Below are positions 24,404 to 38,915 of a DNA stretch of 64,000 bases, piece after piece. The notes under the pieces were generated by a model. The model had not been told where the DNA came from, searched no databases, and saw nothing but the letters and a program-made list of their open reading frames with translations. The DNA comes from Cinclus cinclus (lineage: Eukaryota > Chordata > Aves > Passeriformes > Cinclidae), in contig NW_026912178.1 of assembly GCF_963662255.1 (NCBI RefSeq), forward strand, positions 1,488,001 through 1,552,000, given 5' to 3'. A program made the position numbers and the translations under genes. The first letter of the stretch is position 1; every line of letters begins with the position of its first letter.

Positions 24404-27400
24404 ATTGTGACACCACAGGGGTTAAGAGAAGCAGGGAACCATTGTGACCCAATGCAGGCTAACAATCTAAGAATCCCTTTTGACACCAGGGGGCGCAAAA
24501 GGACCACGGATGAACTGTGACAGCATGGGGACCTATAGAAGCAAGGATCTATTATGACACCATGAAGGCCAAGAATCAAATGATTCATTGGGACATCAAG
24601 TGGCCTAAAAGGGCTTGGAATGCATTGTGACACCACAGAGGTTAAGAGAAGCAAGCAACCATTGTGACCCAAGGGAGGCTAACAATCTAATGATCCATTG
24701 TGACACCAGGGGTTGTAATAGGGCCAGGGATGAATTGTGAAAGCATGGGGCCCAAGAAAAACATGGAAACATTATGACACCATAGAGGCCAAGACTCAAA
24801 TGATTCATTGTAACACCAAGTGGCCTAAAAGGGCATGGGATGCATTGTGACACCACAGAGGTTAAGAGAAGCAAGGAACCATTGTGACCCAATGCAGGCT
24901 AACTATCCAAGATTCCCTTTTGACACCAGGGGGCGCAAAAGGACCACGGATGAACTGTGACAGCATGGGGACCTATAGAAGCAAGGATCTATTATGACAC
25001 CATGAAGGCCAAGAATCAAATGATTCATTGTGACATCAAGTGGCCTAAAAGGGCTTGGAATGCATTGTGACACCACAGAGGTTAAGAGAAGCAAGTAACC
25101 ATTGTGACCCAAGTGAGGCTAACAATCTGATGATCCCCAGTGACACCAGGGGTTGTAATAGGGCCAGGGATGAATTGTGAAAGCATGGAGCCCAAGAAAA
25201 ACATGGAAACATTTTGACACCATAGAGGCCAAGACTCAAATGATTCATTGTAAAACCAAGTAGCCTAAAAGGGCATGGGATGCATTGTGACACCATAGGG
25301 GTGAAGAGAAGCAAGGAACCATTGTGACCCAATGCAGGCTAACAATCTAAGAATCCCTTTTGACACCAGGGGGCGCAAAAGGACCACGGATGAACTGTGA
25401 CAGCATGGGGACCTATAGAAGCAAGGATCTATTATGACACCATGAAGGCCAAGAATCAAATGATTCATTGGGACATCAAGTGGCCTAAAAGGGCTTGGAA
25501 TGCATTGTGACACCACAGAGGTTAAGAGAAGCCGGGAACCATTGTGACTCAAGGGAGGCTAACAATCTAACGATCCCCTGTGACACCAGGGGTTGTAATA
25601 GGGGCAGGGATGAATTGTGAAAGCATGGGGCACAATTAATCATGGAAATATTATGACACCATAGAGGCCAAGACTCAAATGATTCATTGTAACACCAAGT
25701 GGCCTTAAAGGGCATGGGATGCATTGTGACACCACAGAGGTTAAGAGAAGCAGGGAACCATTGTGACCCAATGCAGGCTAACAATCTAAGAGTCCCTTTT
25801 GACACCAGGGGGCGCAAAAGGACCACGGATGAACTGTGACAGCATGGGGAACTATAGAAGCAAGGATCTATTATGACACCATGAAGGCCAAGAATCAAAT
25901 GATTCATTGTGACATCAAGTGGCCTAAAAGGGCTTGGAATGCATTGTGACACCACAGAGGTTAAGAGAAGCAAGGAACCATTGTGACCCAAGGGAGGCTA
26001 ACAATCTAATGATCCATTGTGACACCAGGGGTTGTAATAGGGCCAGGGATGAATTGTGAAAGCATGGAGCCCAAGAAAAACATGGAAACATTATGACACC
26101 ATAGAGGCCAAGACTCAAATGATTCATTGTAACACCAAGTGGCCTAAAAGGGCATGGGACGCATTGTGACACCACAGGGGTTAAGAGAAGCAAGGAACCA
26201 TTGTGACCCAATGTAGGCTAACAATCTAAGAATCCCTTTTGACACCAGGGGGCTCAAAAGGACCACGGATGTACTGTGACGGCATGGGGACCTATAGAAG
26301 CAAGGATCTATTATGACACCATGAAGGCCAAGAATCAAATGATTCATTCTGACATCAAGTGGCCTAAAAGGGCTTGGAATGCATTGTGACACCACAGAGG
26401 TTAAGAGAAGCAGGGAACCATTGTGGCCCAAGGGAGGCTAACAATCTAATGATCCCCTGTGACACCAGGGGTTGTAATAGGGCCAGGGATGAATTGTGAA
26501 AGCATGGGGACCAAGAAAAACATGGAAACATTATGACACCATAGAGGCCAAGACTCAAATGATTCATTGAAACACCAAGTGGCCTAAAAGGTCATGGGAC
26601 GCATTGTGACACCACAGGGGTTAAGAGAAGCAAGGAACCATTGTGACCCAATGTAGGCTAACAATCTAAGAATCCCTTTTGACACCAGGGGGCTCAAAAG
26701 GACCACGGATGAACTGTGACAGCATGGGGACCTATAGAAGCAAGGATCTATTATGACACCATGAAGGCCAAGAATCAAATGATTCATTGTGACATCAAGT
26801 GGCCTAAAAGGGCTTGGAATGCATTGTGACACCACAGAGGTTAAGAGAAGCAAGGAACCATTGTGACCCAAGGGATGCTAACAATCTAATGATCCATTGT
26901 GACACCAGGGGTTGTAATAGGGCCAGGGATGAATTGTGAAAGCATGGAGCCCAAGAAAAACATGGAAACATTATGACACCATAGAGGCCAAGACTCAAAT
27001 GATTCATTGTAACACCAAGTGGCCTAAAAGGGCATGGGACGCATTGTGACACCACAGGGGTTAAGAGAAGCAAGGAACCATTGTGACCCAATGTAGGCTA
27101 ACAATCTAAGAATCCCTTTTGACACCAGGGGGCTCAAAAGGACCACGGATGAACTGTGACAGCATGAGGACCTATAGAAGCAAGGATCTATTATGACACC
27201 ATGAAGGCCAAGAATCAAATGATTCATTGTGACATCAAGTGGCCTAAAAGGGCTTGGAATGCATTGTGACACCACAGAGGTTAAGAGAAGCAGGGAACCA
27301 TTGTGACCCAAGGGAGGCTAACAATCTAATGATCCCCTGTGACACCAGGGGTTGTAATAGGGCCAGGGATGAATTGTGAAAGCATGGGGACCAAGAAAAA

Positions 27401-27921
27401 CATGGAAACATTATGACACCATAGAGGCCAAGACTCAAATGATTCATTGTAACACCAAGTGGCCTAAAAGGGCATGGGATGCATTGTGACACCACAGAGG
27501 TTAAGAGAAGCAAGGAACCATTGTGACCCAATGCAGGCTAACTATCTAAGATTCCCTTTTGACACCAGGGGACGCAAAAGGACAACAGATGAACTGTGAC
27601 AGCATGGGGACCTATAGAAGCAAGGATCTATTATGACACCATGAAGGCCAAGAATCAAATGATTCATTGTGACATCAAGTGGCCTAAAAGGGCTTGGAAT
27701 GCATTGTGACACCACAGAGGTTAAGAGAAGCAAGGAACCATTGTGACCCAAGGGAGGCTTACAATCTAATGATCCATTGTGACACCAGGGGTTGTAATAG
27801 GGCCAGGGATGAATTGTGAAAGCATGGAGCCCAAAAAAACATGGAAACATTTTGACACCATAGAGGCCAAGACTCAAATGATTCATTGTAACACCAAGTG
27901 GCCTAAAAGGGCATGGGATGC
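24404..27921. repeat. 3,518-bp HOR copy 2
   Basis: It follows copy 1 unit by unit with few substitutions, for example gggatgct near 26874 and attgaaacacc near 26568. It is one base shorter because its last B unit (27703) is the A7 form, so a B4 variant was exchanged while the rest of the HOR stayed alike. The span 25064-26602 appears a third time at 29022-30560. Confidence 0.88.
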
Positions 27922-28361
27922 ATTGTGACACCACAGGGGTTAAGAGAAGCAAGGAACCATTGTGACCCAATGCAGGCCAACAATCTAAGAATCCCTTTTG
28001 ACACCAGGGGGCGCAAAGGTACCACGGATGAACTGTGACGGCATGGGGACCTATAGAAGCAAGGATCTATTATGACACCATGAAGGCCAAGAATCAAATG
28101 ATTCATTGTGACATCAAGTGGCCTAAAAGGGCTTGGAATGCATTGTGACACCACAGAGGTTAAGAGAAGCAAGCAACCATTGTGACCCAAGGGAGGCTAA
28201 CAATCTAATGATCCATTGTGACACCAGGGGTTGTAATAGGGCCAGGGATGAATTGTGAAAGCATGGAGCCCAAGAAAAACATGGAAACATTATGACACCA
28301 TAGAGGCCAAGACTCAAATGATTCATTGTAACACCAAGTGGCCTAAAAGGGCATGGGACGC
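27043..28361. repeat. 1,319-bp HOR (six units less one base)
   Basis: Order: A (gaggacct), B (gggaccaag, cccctg), A (aactatct, acaacag), B (cttacaatc, A7), A (aggccaacaatc), B. Copies with the same order start at 28362 (partial, switching to another HOR at 29022) and are seen again across 30341-32318. The block overlaps the end of the preceding 3.5-kb HOR copy, so HORs of different length share sequence. Confidence 0.82.
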
Positions 28362-31300
28362 ATTGTGACACCACAGGGGTTAAGAGAAGCAAGGAACCAT
28401 TGTGACCCAATGTAGGCTAACAATCTAAGAATCCCTTTTGACACCAGGGGGCTCAAAAGGACCACGGATGAACTGTGACAGCATGAGGACCTATAGAAGC
28501 AAGGATCTATTATGACACCATGAAGGCCAAGAATCAAATGATTCATTGTGACATCAAGTGGCCTAAAAGGGCTTGGAATGCATTGTGACACCACAGAGGT
28601 TAAGAGAAGCAGGGAACCATTGTGACCCAAGGGAGGCTAACAATCTAATGATCCCCTGTGACACCAGGGGTTGTAATAGGGCCAGGGATGAATTGTGAAA
28701 GCATGGGGACCAAGAAAAACATGGAAACATTATGACACCATAGAGGCCAAGACTCAAATGATTCATTGTAACACCAAGTGGCCTAAAAGGGCATGGGATG
28801 CATTGTGACACCACAGAGGTTAAGAGAAGCAAGGAACCATTGTGACCCAATGCAGGCTAACTATCTAAGATTCCCTTTTGACACCAGGGGACGCAAAAGG
28901 ACAACAGATGAACTGTGACAGCATGGGGACCTATAGAAGCAAGGATCTATTATGACACCATGAAGGCCAAGAATCAAATGATTCATTGTGACATCAAGTG
29001 GCCTAAAAGGGCTTGGAATGCATTGTGACACCACAGAGGTTAAGAGAAGCAAGTAACCATTGTGACCCAAGTGAGGCTAACAATCTGATGATCCCCAGTG
29101 ACACCAGGGGTTGTAATAGGGCCAGGGATGAATTGTGAAAGCATGGAGCCCAAGAAAAACATGGAAACATTTTGACACCATAGAGGCCAAGACTCAAATG
29201 ATTCATTGTAAAACCAAGTAGCCTAAAAGGGCATGGGATGCATTGTGACACCATAGGGGTGAAGAGAAGCAAGGAACCATTGTGACCCAATGCAGGCTAA
29301 CAATCTAAGAATCCCTTTTGACACCAGGGGGCGCAAAAGGACCACGGATGAACTGTGACAGCATGGGGACCTATAGAAGCAAGGATCTATTATGACACCA
29401 TGAAGGCCAAGAATCAAATGATTCATTGGGACATCAAGTGGCCTAAAAGGGCTTGGAATGCATTGTGACACCACAGAGGTTAAGAGAAGCCGGGAACCAT
29501 TGTGACTCAAGGGAGGCTAACAATCTAACGATCCCCTGTGACACCAGGGGTTGTAATAGGGGCAGGGATGAATTGTGAAAGCATGGGGCACAATTAATCA
29601 TGGAAATATTATGACACCATAGAGGCCAAGACTCAAATGATTCATTGTAACACCAAGTGGCCTTAAAGGGCATGGGATGCATTGTGACACCACAGAGGTT
29701 AAGAGAAGCAGGGAACCATTGTGACCCAATGCAGGCTAACAATCTAAGAGTCCCTTTTGACACCAGGGGGCGCAAAAGGACCACGGATGAACTGTGACAG
29801 CATGGGGAACTATAGAAGCAAGGATCTATTATGACACCATGAAGGCCAAGAATCAAATGATTCATTGTGACATCAAGTGGCCTAAAAGGGCTTGGAATGC
29901 ATTGTGACACCACAGAGGTTAAGAGAAGCAAGGAACCATTGTGACCCAAGGGAGGCTAACAATCTAATGATCCATTGTGACACCAGGGGTTGTAATAGGG
30001 CCAGGGATGAATTGTGAAAGCATGGAGCCCAAGAAAAACATGGAAACATTATGACACCATAGAGGCCAAGACTCAAATGATTCATTGTAACACCAAGTGG
30101 CCTAAAAGGGCATGGGACGCATTGTGACACCACAGGGGTTAAGAGAAGCAAGGAACCATTGTGACCCAATGTAGGCTAACAATCTAAGAATCCCTTTTGA
30201 CACCAGGGGGCTCAAAAGGACCACGGATGTACTGTGACGGCATGGGGACCTATAGAAGCAAGGATCTATTATGACACCATGAAGGCCAAGAATCAAATGA
30301 TTCATTGTGACATCAAGTGGCCTAAAAGGGCTTGGAATGCATTGTGACACCACAGAGGTTAAGAGAAGCAGGGAACCATTGTGGCCCAAGGGAGGCTAAC
30401 AATCTAATGATCCCCTGTGACACCAGGGGTTGTAATAGGGCCAGGGATGAATTGTGAAAGCATGGGGACCAAGAAAAACATGGAAACATTATGACACCAT
30501 AGAGGCCAAGACTCAAATGATTCATTGTAACACCAAGTGGCCTAAAAGGGCATGGGATGCATTGTGACACCACAGAGGTTAAGAGAAGCAAGGAACCATT
30601 GTGACCCAATGCAGGCTAACTATCTAAGATTCCCTTTTGACACCAGGGGACGCAAAAGGACAACAGATGAACTGTGACAGCATGGGGACCTATAGAAGCA
30701 AGGATTTATTATGACACCATGAAGGCCAAGAATCAAATGATTCATTGTGACATCAAGTGGCCTAAAAGGGCTTGGAATGCATTGTGACACCACAGAGGTT
30801 AAGAGAAGCAAGGAACCATTGTGACCCAAGGGAGGCTTACAATCTAATGATCCATTGTGACACCAGGGGTTGTAATAGGGCCAGGGATGAATTGTGAAAG
30901 CATGGAGCCCAAAAAAACATGGAAACATTTTGACACCATAGAGGCCAAGACTCAAATGATTCATTGTAACACCAAGTGGCCTAAAAGGGCATGGGATGCA
31001 TTGTGACACCACAGGGGTTAAGAGAAGCAAGGAACCATTGTGACCCAATGCAGGCCAACAATCTAAGAATCCCTTTTGACACCAGGGGGCGCAAAGGGAC
31101 CACGGATGAACTGTGACGGCATGGGGACCTATAGAAGCAAGGATCTATTATGACACCATGAAGGCCAAGAATCAAATGATTCATTGTGACATCAAGTGGC
31201 CTAAAAGGGCTTGGAATGCATTGTGACACCACAGAGGTTAAGAGAAGCAAGCAACCATTGTGACCCAAGGGAGGCTAACAATCTAATGATCCATTGTGAC

Positions 31301-32318
31301 ACCAGGGGTTGTAATAGGGCCAGGGATGAATTGTGAAAGCATGGAGCCCAAGAAAAACATGGAAACATTATGACACCATAGAGGCCAAGACTCAAATGAT
31401 TCATTGTAACACCAAGTGGCCTAAAAGGGCATGGGACGCATTGTGACACCACAGGGGTTAAGAGAAGCAAGGAACCATTGTGACCCAATGTAGGCTAACA
31501 ATCTAAGAATCCCTTTTGACACCAGGGGGCTCAAAAGGACCACGGATGAACTGTGACAGCATGAGGACCTATAGAAGCAAGGATCTATTATGACACCATG
31601 AAGGCCAAGAATCAAATGATTCATTGTGACATCAAGTGGCCTAAAAGGGCTTGGAATGCATTGTGACACCACAGAGGTTAAGAGAAGCAGGGAACCATTG
31701 TGACCCAAGGGAGGCTAACAATCTAATGATCCCCTGTGACACCAGGGGTTGTAATAGGGCCAGGGATGAATTGTGAAAGCATGGGGACCAAGAAAAACAT
31801 GGAAACATTATGACACCATAGAGGCCAAGACTCAAATGATTCATTGTAACACCAAGTGGCCTAAAAGGGCATGGGATGCATTGTGACACCACAGAGGTTA
31901 AGAGAAGCAAGGAACCATTGTGACCCAATGCAGGCTAACTATCTAAGATTCCCTTTTGACACCAGGGGACGCAAAAGGACAACAGATGAACTGTGACAGC
32001 ATGGGGACCTATAGAAGCAAGGATCTATTATGACACCATGAAGGCCAAGAATCAAATGATTCATTGTGACATCAAGTGGCCTAAAAGGGCTTGGAATGCA
32101 TTGTGACACCACAGAGGTTAAGAGAAGCAAGGAACCATTGTGACCCAAGGGAGGCTTACAATCTAATGATCCATTGTGACACCAGGGGTTGTAATAGGGC
32201 CAGGGATGAATTGTGAAAGCATGGAGCCCAAAAAAACATGGAAACATTTTGACACCATAGAGGCCAAGACTCAAATGATTCATTGTAACACCAAGTGGCC
32301 TAAAAGGGCATGGGATGC
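27922..32318. repeat. Mosaic of the 1,319-bp HOR and a partial 3.5-kb HOR copy
   Basis: 28362-29021 continues the 1,319-bp pattern. 29022-30560 is a third copy of 25064-26602 (offset 3,958 bp). 30561-32318 then returns to the 1,319-bp pattern. The span 27483-29021 also matches 30561-32099 at an offset of 3,078 bp. Switches fall at unit borders as far as the variants allow me to see. Confidence 0.78.
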
Positions 32319-35300
32319 ATTGTGACACCACAGGGGTTAAGAGAAGCAGGGAACCATTGTGACCCAATGCAGGCTAACAATCTAAGAATCCCTTTTGACA
32401 CCAGGGGGCGCAAAAGGACCACGGATGAACTGTGACAGCATGGGGACCTATAGAAGCAAGGATCTATTATGACACCATGAAGGCCAAGAATCAAATGATT
32501 CATTGGGACATCAAGTGGCCTAAAAGGGCTTGGAATGCATTGTGACACCACAGAGGTTAAGAGAAGCAAGCAACCATTGTGACCCAAGGGAGGCTAACAA
32601 TCTAATGATCCATTGTGACACCAGGGGTTGTAATAGGGCCAGGGATGAATTGTGAAAGCATGGGGCCCAAGAAAAACATGGAAACATTATGACACCATAG
32701 AGGCCAAGACTCAAATGATTCATTGTAACACCAAGTGGCCTAAAAGGGCATGGGATGCATTGTGACACCACAGAGGTTAAGAGAAGCAAGGAACCATTGT
32801 GACCCAATGCAGGCTAACTATCCAAGATTCCCTTTTGACACCAGGGGGCGCAAAAGGACCACGGATGAACTGTGACAGCATGGGGACCTATAGAAGCAAG
32901 GATTTATTATGACACCATGAAGGCCAAGAATCAAATGATTCATTGTGACATCAAGTGGCCTAAAAGGGCTTGGAATGCATTGTGACACCACAGAGGTTAA
33001 GAGAAGCAAGCAACCATTGTGACCCAAGGGAGGCTAACAATCTAATGATCCATTGTGACACCAGGGGTTGTAATAGGGCCAGGGATGAATTGTGAAAGCA
33101 TGGAGCCCAAGAAAAACATGGAAACATTATGACACCATAGAGGCCAAGACTCAAATGATTCATTGTAACACCAAGTGGCCTAAAAGGGCATGGGATGCAT
33201 TGTGACACCACAGGGGTTAAGAGAAGCAGGGAACCATTGTGACCCAATGCAGGCTAACAATCTAAGAATCCCTTTTGACACCAGGGGGCGCAAAAGGACC
33301 ACGGATGAACTGTGACAGCATGGGGACCTATAGAAGCAAGGATCTATTATGACACCATGAAGGCCAAGAATCAAATGATTCATTGGGACATCAAGTGGCC
33401 TAAAAGGGCTTGGAATGCATTGTGACACCACAGAGGTTAAGAGAAGCAAGCAACCATTGTGACCCAAGGGAGGCTAACAATCTAAAGATCCATTGTGACA
33501 CCAGGGGTTGTAATAGGGCCAGGGATGAATTGTGAAAGCATGGGGCCCAAGAAAAACATGGAAACATTATGACACCATAGAGGCCAAGACTCAAATGATT
33601 CATTGTAACACCAAGTGGCCTAAAAGGGCATGGGATGCATTGTGACACCACAGAGGTTAAGAGAAGCAAGGAACCATTGTGACCCAATGCAGGCTAACTA
33701 TCCAAGATTCCCTTTTGACACCAGGGGGCGCAAAAGGACCACGGATGAACTGTGACAGCATGGGGACCTATAGAAGCAAGGATTTATTATGACACCATGA
33801 AGGCCAAGAATCAAATGATTCATTGTGACATCAAGTGGCCTAAAAGGTCTTGGAATGCATTGTGACACCACAGAGGTTAAGAGAAGCAAGTAACCATTGT
33901 GACCCAAGTGAGGCTAACAATCTAATGATCCCCAGTGACACCAGGGGTTGTAATAGGGCCAGGGATGAATTGTGAAAGCATGGAGCCCAAGAAAAACATG
34001 GAAACATTTTGACACCATAGAGGCCAAGACTCAAATGATTCATTGTAAAACCAAGTAGCCTAAAAGGGCATGGGATGCATTGTGACACCATAGGGGTGAA
34101 GAGAAGCAAGGAACCATTGTGACCCAATGCAGGCTAACAATCTAAGAATCCCTTTTGACACCAGGGGGCGCAAAAGGACCACGGATGAACTGTGACAGCA
34201 TGGGGACCTATAGAAGCAAGGATCTATTATGACACCATGAAGGCCAAGAATCAAATGATTCATTGTGACATCAAGTGGCCTAAAAGGGCTTGGAATGCAT
34301 TGTGACACCACAGAGGTTAAGAGAAGCAGGGAACCATTGTGACTCAAGGGAGGCTAACAATCTAACGATCCCCTGTGACACCAGGGGTTGTAATAGGGGC
34401 AGGGATGAATTGTGAAAGCATGGGGCACAATTAATCATGGAAATATTATGACACCATAGAGGCCAAGACTCAAATGATTCATTGTAACACCAAGTGGCCT
34501 TAAAGGGCATGGGATGCATTGTGACACCACAGAGGTTAAGAGAAGCAGGGAACCATTGTGACCCAATGCAGGCTAACAATCTAAGAGTCCCTTTTGACAC
34601 CAGGGGGCGCAAAAGGACCACGGATGAACTGTGACAGCATGGGGAACTATAGAAGCAAGGATCTATTATGACACCATGAAGGCCAAGAATCAAATGATTC
34701 ATTGTGACATCAAGTGGCCTAAAAGGGCATGGAATGCATTGTGACACCACAGAGGTTAAGAGAAGCAAGGAACCATTGTGACCCAAGGGAGGCTAACAAT
34801 CTAATGATCCATTGTGACACCAGGGGTTGTAATAGGGCCAGGGATGAATTGTGAAAGCATGGAGCCCAAGAAAAACATGGAAACATTATGACACCATAGA
34901 GGCCAAGACTCAAATGATTCATTGTAACACCAAGTGGCCTAAAAGGGCATGGGACGCATTGTGACACCACAGGGGTTAAGAGAAGCAAGGAACCATTGTG
35001 ACCCAATGTAGGCTAACAATCTAAGAATCCCTTTTGACACCAGGGGGCTCAAAAGGACCACGGATGTACTGTGACGGCATGGGGACCTATAGAAGCAAGG
35101 ATCTATTATGACACCATGAAGGCCAAGAATCAAATGATTCATTCTGACATCAAGTGGCCTAAAAGGGCTTGGAATGCATTGTGACACCACAGAGGTTAAG
35201 AGAAGCAGGGAACCATTGTGGCCCAAGGGAGGCTAACAATCTAATGATCCCCTGTGACACCAGGGGTTGTAATAGGGCCAGGGATGAATTGTGAAAGCAT

Positions 35301-37155
35301 GGAGCCCAAAAAAACATGGAAACATTTTGACACCATAGAGGCCAAGACTCAAATGATTCATTGTAACACCAAGTGGCCTAAAAGGGCATGGGATGCATTG
35401 TGACACCACAGGGGTTAAGAGAAGCAAGGAACCATTGTGACCCAATGCAGGCCAACAATCTAAGAATCCCTTTTGACACCAGGGGGCGCAAAGGGACCAC
35501 GGATGAACTGTGACGGCATGGGGACCTATAGAAGCAAGGATCTATTATGACACCATGAAGGCCAAGAATCAAATGATTCATTGTGACATCAAGTGGCCTA
35601 AAAGGGCTTGGAATGCATTGTGACACCACAGAGGTTAAGAGAAGCAAGCAACCATTGTGACCCAAGGGAGGCTAACAATCTAATGATCCATTGTGACACC
35701 AGGGGTTGTAATAGGGCCAGGGATGAATTGTGAAAGCATGGAGCCCAAGAAAAACATGGAAACATTATGACACCATAGAGGCCAAGACTCAAATGATTCA
35801 TTGTAACACCAAGTGGCCTAAAAGGGCATGGGATGCATTGTGACACCACAGGGGTTAAGAGAAGCAGGGAACCATTGTGACCCAATGCAGGCTAACAATC
35901 TAAGAATCCCTTTTGACACCAGGGGGCGCAAAAGGACCACGGATGAACTGTGACAGCATGGGGACCTATAGAAGCAAGGATCTATTATGACACCATGAAG
36001 GCCAAGAATCAAATGATTCATTGGGACATCAAGTGGCCTAAAAGGGCTTGGAATGCATTGTGACACCACAGAGGTTAAGAGAAGCAAGCAACCATTGTGA
36101 CCCAAGGGAGGCTAACAATCTAATGATCCATTGTGACACCAGGGGTTGTAATAGGGCCAGGGATGAATTGTGAAAGCATGGGGCCCAAGAAAAACATGGA
36201 AACATTATGACACCATAGAGGCCAAGACTCAAATGATTCATTGTAACACCAAGTGGCCTAAAAGGGCATGGGATGCATTGTGACACCACAGAGGTTAAGA
36301 GAAGCAAGGAACCATTGTGACCCAATGCAGGCTAACTATCCAAGATTCCCTTTTGACACCAGGGGGCGCAAAAGGACCACGGATGAACTGTGACAGCATG
36401 GGGACCTATAGAAGCAAGGATTTATTACGACACCATGAAGGCCAAGAATCAAATGATTCATTGTGACATCAAGTGGCCTAAAAGGGCTTGGAATGCATTG
36501 TGACACCACAGAGGTTAAGAGAAGCAAGGAACCATTGTGACCCAAGGGAGGCTTACAATCTAATGATCCATTGTGACACCAGGGGTTGTAATAGGGCCAG
36601 GGATGAATTGTGAAAGCATGGAGCCCAAAAAAACATGGAAACATTTTGACACCATAGAGGCCAAGACTCAAATGATTCATTGTAACACCAAGTGGCCTAA
36701 AAGGGCATGGGATGCATTGTGACACCACAGGGGTTAAGAGAAGCAAGGAACCATTGTGACCCAATGCAGGCCAACAATCTAAGAATCCCTTTTGACACCA
36801 GGGGGCGCAAAGGGACCACGGATGAACTGTGACGGCATGGGGACCTATAGAAGCAAGGATCTATTATGACGCCATGAAGGCCAAGAATCAAATGATTCAT
36901 TGTGACATCAAGTGGCCTAAAAGGGCTTGGAATGCATTGTGACACCACAGAGGTTAAGAGAAGCAAGCAACCATTGTGACCCAAGGGAGGCTAACAATCT
37001 AATGATCCATTGTGACACCAGGGGTTGTAATAGGGCCAGGGATGAATTGTGAAAGCATGGAGCCCAAGAAAAACATGGAAACATTATGACACCATAGAGG
37101 CCAAGACTCAAATGATTCATTGTAACACCAAGTGGCCTAAAAGGGCATGGGATGC
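32319..37155. repeat. 4,837-bp HOR copy 1
   Basis: Twenty-two units less three bases. Deletions are the attaatc B at 34299 and A7 B units near 35305 and 36625. It shares 32319-36496 with 37156-41333; the copies then differ. Markers repeated in both include ctaaagatcc, aaggtcttgg, gtagcctaaaagg and gggcatggaatg. Confidence 0.88.
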
Positions 37156-38915
37156 ATTGTGACACCACAGGGGTTAAGAGAAGCAGGGAACCATTGTGAC
37201 CCAATGCAGGCTAACAATCTAAGAATCCCTTTTGACACCAGGGGGCGCAAAAGGACCACGGATGAACTGTGACAGCATGGGGACCTATAGAAGCAAGGAT
37301 CTATTATGACACCATGAAGGCCAAGAATCAAATGATTCATTGGGACATCAAGTGGCCTAAAAGGGCTTGGAATGCATTGTGACACCACAGAGGTTAAGAG
37401 AAGCAAGGAACCATTGTGACCCAAGGGAGGCTAACAATCTAATGATCCATTGTGACACCAGGGGTTGTAATAGGGCCAGGGATGAATTGTGAAAGCATGG
37501 GGCCCAAGAAAAACATGGAAACATTATGACACCATAGAGGCCAAGACTCAAATGATTCATTGTAACACCAAGTGGCCTAAAAGGGCATGGGATGCATTGT
37601 GACACCACAGAGGTTAAGAGAAGCAAGGAACCATTGTGACCCAATGCAGGCTAACTATCCAAGATTCCCTTTTGACACCAGGGGGCGCAAAAGGACCACG
37701 GATGAACTGTGACAGCATGGGGACCTATAGAAGCAAGGATTTATTATGACACCATGAAGGCCAAGAATCAAATGATTCATTGTGACATCAAGTGGCCTAA
37801 AAGGTCTTGGAATGCATTGTGACACCACAGAGGTTAAGAGAAGCAAGCAACCATTGTGACCCAAGGGAGGCTAACAATCTAATGATCCATTGTGACACCA
37901 GGGGTTGTAATAGGGCCAGGGATGAATTGTGAAAGCATGGAGCCCAAGAAAAACATGGAAACATTATGACACCATAGAGGCCAAGACTCAAATGATTCAT
38001 TGTAACACCAAGTGGCCTAAAAGGGCATGGGATGCATTGTGACACCACAGGGGTTAAGAGAAGCAGGGAACCATTGTGACCCAATGCAGGCTAACAATCT
38101 AAGAATCCCTTTTGACACCAGGGGGCGCAAAAGGACCACGGATGAACTGTGACAGCATGGGGACCTATAGAAGCAAGGATCTATTATGACACCATGAAGG
38201 CCAAGAATCAAATGATTCATTGGGACATCAAGTGGCCTAAAAGGGCTTGGAATGCATTGTGACACCACAGAGGTTAAGAGAAGCAAGCAACCATTGTGAC
38301 CCAAGGGAGGCTAACAATCTAAAGATCCATTGTGACACCAGGGGTTGTAATAGGGCCAGGGATGAATTGTGAAAGCATGGGGCCCAAGAAAAACATGGAA
38401 ACATTATGACACCATAGAGGCCAAGACTCAAATGATTCATTGTAACACCAAGTGGCCTAAAAGGGCATGGGATGCATTGTGACACCACAGAGGTTAAGAG
38501 AAGCAAGGAACCATTGTGACCCAATGCAGGCTAACTATCCAAGATTCCCTTTTGACACCAGGGGGCGCAAAAGGACCACGGATGAACTGTGACAGCATGG
38601 GGACCTATAGAAGCAAGGATTTATTATGACACCATGAAGGCCAAGAATCAAATGATTCATTGTGACATCAAGTGGCCTAAAAGGTCTTGGAATGCATTGT
38701 GACACCACAGAGGTTAAGAGAAGCAAGTAACCATTGTGACCCAAGTGAGGCTAACAATCTGATGATCCCCAGTGACACCAGGGGTTGTAATAGGGCCAGG
38801 GATGAATTGTGAAAGCATGGAGCCCAAGAAAAACATGGAAACATTTTGACACCATAGAGGCCAAGACTCAAATGATTCATTGTAAAACCAAGTAGCCTAA
38901 AAGGGCATGGGATGC
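37156..38915. repeat. 4,837-bp HOR copy 2, left part
   Basis: Eight 220-bp units match 32319-34078. The right part of this copy (38916-41333) also serves as the first copy of the 2,638-bp HOR. One visible difference is caatctgatgatcc at 38755-38768 where the earlier copy has caatctaatgatcc. Confidence 0.85.
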
